A stretch of 10,575 bases of DNA. It comes from CAZOIA01 sp964579675 (lineage in GTDB: Bacteria; Planctomycetota; Phycisphaerae; UBA1845; PWPN01). The stretch is from NCBI GenBank assembly GCA_964579675.1, contig CAZOIA010000189.1:1-10575 (forward strand). Direction: 5' to 3'. Below the pieces are notes generated by a model. It was not told where the DNA came from. It was given only the letters and a program-made list of their open reading frames with translations, and made no database searches. Made by a program: the position numbers and the translations under genes. The stretch's first letter is position 1; every line of letters starts with the position of its first letter. This document shows positions 5,175 to 10,575 of this stretch, one piece after another.

Positions 5175-7811
5175 ATGGGCAACATTCGACACGTTCCGGA
5201 AGTCCGGGCGCCTGGTCATCACCAGCAGCAGGAGGGATGGAAACACGGAGCTTCGTTTCCCTCCAGTCCGGGATCGGGGGTAACGGGTAGACTCTCGCGG
5301 ACCTGGCGGTGGTTCTGGTTCATTCTGGTCCGCAACCGTTTCGTCATTGCCATTGCTTCTTTGATCTGGTTGATCTGGCGCAGCGGCACCCAGCCGCGTC
5401 GGCTGGCCTATCCCTGCCAGCAGGCGGCGGCGGCGAACCTCGGCGTCTTTGCGGTCCTGGTCGTGCCCGCCCTCGCCCGGCGCCGCAAGGACCGGCGCGG
5501 AAGCACCCTCCCGCCCGCGGTTCAGTTGGCGACCGGCTCGGTCGCTCTCGCCGGGGTCCTGTTCGTCCTCGTCTCGGCGGGCGTGGCGGTGTATTCAGAC
5601 TACGCCGTTGATTACAGCCCGGGCAACCCCGCCCTGGTAGACTGGCCCCGGCTCACCGCTCAGGACCTGGCCAATCCCGACTACGGTCTGAGTCCCCGCG
5701 TCTTTGCCCCGAACGACGAGGAAGCGGTGGTGGCGATCAACCGGAACGACTCGGTGACCTACGGCACGTTGCCCTACGGCCCCGGTACGAACCAGGCATA
5801 CGATCTGATCTGGCAGACGGTGGCCGATCTGCATCTCGGCCCCTACGCCAATCCCCTGCGCGATCTCGTCGAGGACGTCAACGGCGATCAGGAAATCAGG
5901 GTCGTTCTCGAACCGAACTGGGTCGAGTACTACCCCGTGCGGGGCGGCGTGGGTGATCCCGAAGGCCGGTCGCCCGCCTACACTCATCCGGCGATGATGA
6001 GGCCCATGGTGGACATGGCGGTCGCCGCCGGGGCCACCGAGATCATCATCGGCGACAGCAGCGGGAACCCTGACAACTCCTGCGTGGCAAACATGGGATA
6101 CCAGGAACTCATCACCTGGCTCGCCAACCACTACCCCACGGTCGATATCACCCCCTATCCCGTCAACTTTCAGGATACCGGCAAGTTCACCTGGGCCACC
6201 CTGGGCACCGGTTCCGGCGGCGAGAGCGCTTACGCCGGATCTGGCTATAGCTATTACCATCTCAGGAAGGCCAACGTGGGTGAGAGCTCGCAATACTTCG
6301 CTACGGCCGACAGTCATGGCATGCCCGGCCCAGGCGTGACAGCCTGCATGGGGGCGTACGCCGTCACCGACTACCTGATCGATGCCGACGTGATCGTCAA
6401 CATGCCCAAGGTCAAGGTCCACTTCCATAACCCCAACACCCTGGCCATCAAAAACTGGGTCGGCACCACCATGCTCTGCACCTACAACAACTACTCGAAC
6501 GTTGGCTCGTGCCGGATCTCTCACACCATGCACAGTACGTCCTCGATATACGAGGAGAGTTTCGGCAACGACTGCATGTGGCGGGAGCTGGCCGATCTTC
6601 ACCGGATCTACCTCTACTGGGTGCGGGGCAGCGGCGTGCAGCCGACGCCGCAGCGCAAGTACCTGACCGTCATGGACGGAATCGTCTGTGGCGAGACGGA
6701 CCTGTACTTCAACGGCGGTCCGACCCACTGGCGGGCCAACACCGTCCTGGCCAGCGTGGACCCGGTGGCGATCGATGCCGTCACCTCGCGGATCCAGCGC
6801 TACAAGTTCGACAATACCCCCATCACCAACAACGCCAACGCGGTATCAGATTGGCCCATCGGGACCAGCGACCCCGGCGAGCTTCGTGTGGTGAGCGGCG
6901 CCGGCACGATGATCGACAGCTCGTTCGACCATCCGTCGATTTACGACGATACTCACAACCCCGGCCTGACCTGGCCCGACTGGGATACGACGCGGCTTAA
7001 CGACCTGACCCCGCCGGCCATCAACTTGGTCACGGCCCAGAACCTCGGGGGCGGCACCTGGGACGTCCAGGCCGACATCTCCAACGCTCACGTCGCCTTC
7101 TACTATTACGGGGACGACGGGAGCGGGACAGGGGCCCGGAACGTCGTGCGACTGGGCAAGAACGGCGATACCTTCAGTGCCACGATCACCGGGGCCGCCG
7201 GCAGCGGGACGGTGGTGGCCCAGGACGAATACTTCAACACCGCCACCGCGGACATCGTGAGTGTGCCCGTCATCGGGCTGAGTACCCACCAGCTCGATCA
7301 CACGATCCATTGCAGTGAGAACCCGGACCACGATACCTTCACCGTCGCCAACATCGGCGTGGGCACTTTGAACTACACCATCGAGGTCGTCGATCAGCCG
7401 TCGTGGCTGGACGTCTATCCGGACAGCGGCACCTCCACCGGCGAGCCGGACGCCATCACCGTCGAGTACAACTGCAGCGGCCTGTTGCCGGAAACGTACC
7501 TCGCGACGATCCGGGTTTCCGATCCCAACGCCGCCAACAACCCGCAAGACATCGCGGTCACCCTTGTCGTTGAGACCGTTGCCGGTGACTTTGACGAGGA
7601 CTGCGACGTGGATCAAGAGGACTTCGGGCATCTCCAGGTCTGCCTGACCGGCCCGGGAACGCAGGTGACCGACCCGGACTGCACGGACGCTGATATCGCA
7701 CCCTTGCCCGGCGGGGACGGCGACGTCGATCACGATGACTTCGGCATCTTGCAAGGATGCATGTCCGGCCCGAACGTCATCGCCGACAAGGCCTGCGATG
7801 ACCTGCCATGA
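5175..7811 (+). CDS. Membrane-anchored DUF362 protein with Ig/BACON-like and dockerin-like domains (second paralogue)
   Basis: A protein of 878 residues starting at ATG 5175 with AGGAG four bases upstream. The N-terminal membrane module matches the first paralogue at identical residue numbers: LVRNRF at 51-56, RSGTQPRRLAYPCQQ at 69-83, further hydrophobic segments near 84-100 and 117-139, and a basic stretch (RRRKDRR, 102-108) between them. This implies an exported body. The DUF362 domain (about 180-575) is diverged: VVLEPNWV (243-250) replaces the KPN form, and there are MPKVKVHFH (410-418), AIKNWVG (424-430), TVMDG (498-502) and VAIDAVTS (531-538). An Ig-like piece (about 612-697) precedes a BACON-like domain (699-801) and a dockerin-like tail (803-874) with DEDCDVDQEDF and GDGDVDHDDF loops. 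It lacks the jelly-roll domain of its neighbour. The biochemical role is unknown. Shared promoter and leader elements suggest co-expression with the first gene. Confidence 0.85.
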   Translation: MGNIRHVPEVRAPGHHQQQEGWKHGASFPSSPGSGVTGRLSRTWRWFWFILVRNRFVIAIASLIWLIWRSGTQPRRLAYPCQQAAAANLGVFAVLVVPALARRRKDRRGSTLPPAVQLATGSVALAGVLFVLVSAGVAVYSDYAVDYSPGNPALVDWPRLTAQDLANPDYGLSPRVFAPNDEEAVVAINRNDSVTYGTLPYGPGTNQAYDLIWQTVADLHLGPYANPLRDLVEDVNGDQEIRVVLEPNWVEYYPVRGGVGDPEGRSPAYTHPAMMRPMVDMAVAAGATEIIIGDSSGNPDNSCVANMGYQELITWLANHYPTVDITPYPVNFQDTGKFTWATLGTGSGGESAYAGSGYSYYHLRKANVGESSQYFATADSHGMPGPGVTACMGAYAVTDYLIDADVIVNMPKVKVHFHNPNTLAIKNWVGTTMLCTYNNYSNVGSCRISHTMHSTSSIYEESFGNDCMWRELADLHRIYLYWVRGSGVQPTPQRKYLTVMDGIVCGETDLYFNGGPTHWRANTVLASVDPVAIDAVTSRIQRYKFDNTPITNNANAVSDWPIGTSDPGELRVVSGAGTMIDSSFDHPSIYDDTHNPGLTWPDWDTTRLNDLTPPAINLVTAQNLGGGTWDVQADISNAHVAFYYYGDDGSGTGARNVVRLGKNGDTFSATITGAAGSGTVVAQDEYFNTATADIVSVPVIGLSTHQLDHTIHCSENPDHDTFTVANIGVGTLNYTIEVVDQPSWLDVYPDSGTSTGEPDAITVEYNCSGLLPETYLATIRVSDPNAANNPQDIAVTLVVETVAGDFDEDCDVDQEDFGHLQVCLTGPGTQVTDPDCTDADIAPLPGGDGDVDHDDFGILQGCMSGPNVIADKACDDLP

Positions 7812-7914
7812 CCAGTAATCGCCGCCGGGTCGCAAGCGTGTGGGCAACTCAGGAACATGGGGGCTGCCCGGTGCCCTGTGCGGTTTGTATTCCGGAGTAT
7901 TCAGCGGGTTACAA

Positions 7915-8211
7915 TCAATCGGGCCGTGGCTCGGGAATTCGGATTCCCGGGTTGGGATCTCGCAGGAAGCGGATTCGGGCGGCCAGAAGTCCCTGCCCGA
8001 CCACCCAGGCTGCCCCGGCGAAGCACGCAGCGGTCATCGTCATCGCCCCGGGGATGGTTGCCGGAGCGATCAGCATCCCGCAGGCCGCCACTTCCGACCC
8101 TAGACCGAACCAGACCGCCACCGCCAGGCCAAGCCACGATCGGCCCAGCAGGATCAGCCCCGTGCCCGGAACCACAACGTTCATTCCCACAGCCAGTACG
8201 AATCGCTTCAC
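7915..8211 (-). CDS. Small three-helix membrane protein, unknown function
   Basis: Ninety-eight residues read on the minus strand from GTG 8211 to TGA 7915-7917. The translation has a coherent membrane pattern: a first helix around residues 4-22 containing MNVVVPGTGLILLG, a second around 26-50 (LGLAVAVWFGLGSEVAACGMLI) and a third around 56-80. It ends in a basic, proline-rich cytosolic-type tail (RIRFLRDPNPGIRIPEP). The overlapping plus-strand frames are arginine/proline-rich and lack this organisation, so I take this strand as the coding one. An alternative start is the internal ATG at codon 10 (8184). No ribosome-binding site is seen for the GTG, but TATAAT lies 8 nt upstream of it. The gene is convergent with the second DUF362 gene and divergent from the GT2 gene. 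The family pattern resembles small membrane proteins I associate with planctomycete genomes. Function not recognised. Confidence 0.65.
   Translation of the reverse strand: MKRFVLAVGMNVVVPGTGLILLGRSWLGLAVAVWFGLGSEVAACGMLIAPATIPGAMTMTAACFAGAAWVVGQGLLAARIRFLRDPNPGIRIPEPRPD
7932..7949. repeat. Perfect 7-bp hairpin at the 3' end of the small membrane gene
   Basis: CGGGAAT (7932-7938), TCGG, ATTCCCG (7943-7949) lies inside the last codons of the minus-strand gene. There is no T-run on either side, so it is not a canonical terminator. It may help end or protect the minus-strand transcript, or may be fortuitous. Confidence 0.3.
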
Positions 8212-8219
8212 GGCTACGG

Positions 8220-8225
8220 ATTATA
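8220..8225 (-). promoter_or_regulatory. TATAAT -10 element of the minus-strand membrane gene
   Basis: Reading the minus strand, a perfect TATAAT is followed by eight bases and then the GTG at 8211. Transcription starting the usual 6-8 bases downstream would begin at or next to the start codon, so the message may be leaderless. No strong -35 is seen. Confidence 0.5.
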
Positions 8226-8342
8226 CCGGCTGCCCCCGCCATTCCCCAGCCCTTTCTGCCGGAAGCACGGACCACCGCCGCCAACACTTGCCCGCGACCG
8301 GTGTCTATCCATAAGGGCGAGGCCGTGCGCCGGCGCGGGCGG

Positions 8343-8371
8343 TTGCGATTTGGCCGCATCTGCCTCACAAT
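8343..8371 (+). promoter_or_regulatory. Candidate sigma-70-type promoter of the GT2 gene
   Basis: TTGCGA (8343-8348) and CACAAT (8366-8371) are each four of six matches to consensus and are separated by exactly 17 bases. Transcription would start near 8378-8380 and give a leader of about 30 nt. That leader contains GAGGG (8393-8397), ten bases before the preferred GTG start at 8408. The site lies in the spacer between the divergent membrane gene and the GT2 gene. Confidence 0.4.
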
Positions 8372-8407
8372 GCACGCTCGTTGATTCGTCACGAGGGCTG
8401 TTGCTTC

Positions 8408-9349
8408 GTGGATCACCAACTCATCAGTGTCGTGGTGCCGGTTTTCAATGAGGCCGATTCGCTCGAAACGCTTGTCACCGAAATCCGTCAGGCCGCCCAG
8501 GATAACGATCTCAACGTCGAGATCATCCTCGTTGACGACGGCAGCGGGGACGAGAGCTGGCCCACGATCGTGACGCAGGCTCAATCGCACCCCTCGATTG
8601 CCGGGATCCGCTTTCGCCGGAACGCGGGCAAGGCGGCGGCCCTGATGGCCGGCTTTGCCGCGGCCCGGGGTGAACTCGTCTTCACCATGGACGCCGACCT
8701 TCAGGACCCCCCGGAGGAGATGCCCCGTCTGATCGCCAAGATCGAGGAAGGCTTCGACGTGGTCAGCGGCTGGAAGCGGGTCCGGCACGATCCCTGGCAC
8801 AAGGTGTATCCTTCGCGGGTGTTCAACAGGTTGATCGGCTGGCTGACGGGGGTTCGGCTCCACGACCACGTGTGCGGGCTCAAGTGCTTTCGCGGTGAAG
8901 TCATCAAGGAGCTTTGCATCTACGGCGAGTTGCACCGGTTCCTGGCGGTGATGGCGGCGGTGAAGGGTTATCGGGTCACGGAGATTCCGACGCTCCACCG
9001 GCCACGGACGCACGGCGTGGGCAAGTACGGCTCCGCGCGGTTGGTCAAGGGTTTCCTGGACCTGCTGACGGTGTGGTTCCTGACGAGGTATCGTTGGCGG
9101 CCTCAGCATTTGATCGGCGTGGCGGGCCTGGTGACCATACTGTTGAATGTGATCCTGGCGATCAGCGCATGGTTCGGCGTACGGGGACCCGCGGTACTGT
9201 TGGCCCCGGTCGTGGTTGTCTGGTCCGGTTTCACATTGATTGCCATCGGCCTGGTCGCCGAGCTCGTCGTTGCCGACCGGCCGACCGACGACTTGTACAA
9301 TATTGCCGAACGTGTCGGCTGGTGCGCGACGCAAGAAGGAGCGAACTGA
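8408..9349 (+). CDS. GT2 polyprenyl-phosphate glycosyltransferase (GtrB/ArnC/DPM1-like)
   Basis: A protein of 313 residues. GTG 8408 is preferred to the TTG at 8381 because it has GAGGG at 8393-8397 and puts the family-conserved start of the GT-A fold (ISVVVPVFNE, ending at residue 15) a few residues from the N-terminus. The GT-A domain shows VDDGS (42-46) for nucleotide binding and a DAD-x-QDPPEE motif (95-104), the metal/donor site typical of dolichol- or polyprenyl-phosphate sugar synthases. SGWKRVRHD (about 120-128), HDHVCGLKCFR (152-162) and RPRTHGVGKYG (198-208) also match this family. Two C-terminal hydrophobic segments (about 235-256 and 261-287) anchor it as in GtrB/ArnC. The expected reaction is transfer of a sugar from a nucleotide donor to a polyprenyl phosphate at the cytoplasmic face; the sugar is not predictable. 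The next gene, 69 bases on, looks like a GT-C enzyme able to use such a donor. Confidence 0.88.
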   Translation: MDHQLISVVVPVFNEADSLETLVTEIRQAAQDNDLNVEIILVDDGSGDESWPTIVTQAQSHPSIAGIRFRRNAGKAAALMAGFAAARGELVFTMDADLQDPPEEMPRLIAKIEEGFDVVSGWKRVRHDPWHKVYPSRVFNRLIGWLTGVRLHDHVCGLKCFRGEVIKELCIYGELHRFLAVMAAVKGYRVTEIPTLHRPRTHGVGKYGSARLVKGFLDLLTVWFLTRYRWRPQHLIGVAGLVTILLNVILAISAWFGVRGPAVLLAPVVVVWSGFTLIAIGLVAELVVADRPTDDLYNIAERVGWCATQEGAN

Positions 9350-9418
9350 AATCTCTCAGCCCCCGACCGACATCCGCCCGCCGGTGGTGGGCGTCGGCCG
9401 GCCCAGGAAGGATCACCC

Positions 9419-10575
9419 ATGAGTGACGTGCCCGATTCCCCCAGGCAATCTCCCGAGCCGCCGTCAATCGAGCTCCTGCCCCTGGCGCCGATTCCGGAGG
9501 AGACCCGTGCCCCGGAGCCGGTGACCCTTGCGCCATCGACCCGCGAGCCGCTGCCGACCGCGCGACACGCGGCCGAGCCCGCCCCAGGCCGTTACCGGAT
9601 CCCGACCGACGTGGGCCCCCTGTTCATGATCCTGGCTGCGGTCATCGTCCTGTTCCCCCTGCTTGCGCGGGAGAAGCTCGACCACTCCCCCAACGATGCC
9701 TCCCGGTGGAATACGGTCTACTTCCTAGTCGAGCACGGCACGTACGCCTACCAGCCTGATTGGAACCTGCCCTGGAACGGCGGCAAAGGCAAGACGCTCG
9801 ACGAGATCGAGCCCGACATGAGGGACAACGCGATCAAGTTCGGCGAGCGATACTACACCGTCACGGATGGTCGCTTCTGGGGCCTCGCCCCGTTCTGGTC
9901 GATTGACATGGTCAAGGTTAAGGACAAGTATTACTCGAGCAAGCCGCCGTTTCTGGCAACCTGCATCGCGGGCGTGGTCTGGTTGCTCTACAAGCTGACC
10001 CCCTGGACGTTCGTGGACCATCCCTACGAGATCATGCGCACCACCGTANNNNNNNNNNGTTCCTGATCCTCGTCTGGTTGATGGCCCGCCACGTCCGGGC
10101 CCAGAGCGATTCGCCCTTCGTCCGGAACTTCTGCATCGCGGCGGCCGCCCTGGCAACGTACCTCACACCTTACCTGCTCCCGCTCAACAACCACGTGATT
10201 GCCGCCTGCACCGCGATGTTCGCGATCTGCGCTGCGATTCGCATCTGGTACGGCAAGAACCGGCAATGGTACTGGTTTGCCCTGGCGGGCTTCTTCGCCT
10301 CGTTTACCGCCGTGCTCGAGATTCCCGCAATCGCTTTTGCCGCTCTGCTGTTCCTCCTGCTGCTGCTCAAGGCGCCGGTGAGAACCCTCACCGTCGGGTT
10401 GCTCTCCGCCCTGATCCCGGCCGGGGTGGCCGTCTATGCCAACTTCCTGATCACCGGCTCGCTCAGGGAAGCCGTGGTGCCGATGCCCCTGCGTTTCAAT
10501 GAGGATCCCGGCCCGTACTTCTATCCGGGAAGCTACTGGCACGCCAATGAGCACTGGGCGGGCCCCGACGGCATG
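9419..10575 (+). CDS. GT-C-like polytopic membrane glycosyltransferase (partial, interrupted by assembly gap)
   Basis: It starts at ATG 9419 with AGGAAGGA (9405-9412) upstream, and the frame runs into the Ns at 10049. After the gap, coding resumes in a different nominal frame from 10060 (FLILVWLMARH) and stays open to the end of the window, giving 210 residues before and 172 after. The N-terminus (1-60) is proline/glutamate-rich and probably cytosolic. A first helix lies at about 66-84. An exported loop follows with ND (92-93) and YSSKPP (172-177), which resembles the KPP element of ArnT/PMT_2-type GT-C enzymes. Several more hydrophobic segments follow the gap. Expected role: transfer of a sugar from a lipid-phosphate donor on the outer face of the membrane. 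The acceptor is unknown. The upstream GT2 gene would be a natural donor supplier. Family assignment is from motif resemblance only. The 3' end is outside the window. Confidence 0.65.
10049..10058. other. Assembly gap of ten Ns inside the GT-C-like gene
   Basis: Ten consecutive undetermined bases. Taken literally, the upstream frame would hit TGA at 10064-10066, yet a long hydrophobic reading frame begins in another phase immediately after the gap. If both sides belong to one gene, the true missing length must leave remainder 2 on division by 3, so ten is a placeholder or estimate rather than the true size. Confidence 0.95.

Noticed and set aside
7885..7915. TTGTAT and TACAAT as a plus-strand promoter
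   Set aside because: The spacing is 19 bases, and it would drive transcription only into the antisense of the small membrane gene with no supported gene downstream before the GT2 promoter.
7808..8384. Plus-strand frames overlapping the end of the second DUF362 gene and the following spacer
   Set aside because: The translations are proline/arginine/serine-rich and lack organisation. The minus strand here gives a coherent three-helix membrane protein instead.
7901..9334. 477-codon minus-strand open frame opposite the GT2 gene
   Set aside because: It is antisense to well-conserved GT2 motifs and overlaps the more convincing small membrane gene in another frame.
1..10575. Mobile element, phage, CRISPR or defence system
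   Set aside because: No transposase, integrase, terminal repeats, regularly spaced repeats or known defence-gene motifs were found by reading either strand.

Overview
The window looks like a GC-rich chromosomal fragment from a Planctomycetota bacterium, probably a draft or metagenome assembly because it contains a run of ten Ns. The lineage call is an inference. It rests on two large exported proteins that end in a dockerin-like double Ca-loop tail (pattern D-x-D-V-D-x-x-D-F-x-x-L-Q-x-C), a style common in Planctomycetota, and on the style of the GT-C-like and PpiD-like proteins.

Layout: (1) 1-1251, the 3' part of a gene that enters from the left edge. Its C-terminal half resembles PpiD/SurA-type periplasmic folding factors. 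(2) 1252-1933, a long non-coding stretch. It holds a hairpin, a tiny broken or minimal exported-protein gene (1442-1566), a convincing intrinsic terminator (1599-1624), another hairpin and the promoter of the next gene. (3) 1934-5059 and 5175-7811, two tandem paralogues and the centrepiece of the window. Each has a short three-helix membrane module with a position-locked RSG-x-QPRR-x-x-YPCQQ motif, an exported DUF362 domain, Ig/BACON-like beta domains and a dockerin-like tail. The first also carries a jelly-roll, carbohydrate-binding-like domain. Both have a perfect TATAAT, a shared CTGTTTC leader block and a GAGGAG ribosome-binding site. (4) 7915-8211 on the minus strand, a small three-helix membrane protein convergent with the second paralogue, with TATAAT just 8 nt before its start. 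(5) 8408-9349, a GtrB/ArnC/DPM1-like GT2 polyprenyl-phosphate glycosyltransferase, followed by (6) 9419-10575, a polytopic GT-C-like membrane glycosyltransferase that runs off the right edge and is interrupted by the assembly gap at 10049-10058.

How they may work together: the last two genes form a plausible unit in which the GT2 enzyme charges a lipid carrier with a sugar and the GT-C enzyme uses that donor on the outer face of the membrane. The two DUF362 proteins appear to be membrane-tethered with large outward-facing adhesive or binding tails. The biochemical role of DUF362 is unknown, so no pathway is assigned. No tRNA, rRNA, CRISPR array, transposase or phage gene was seen.
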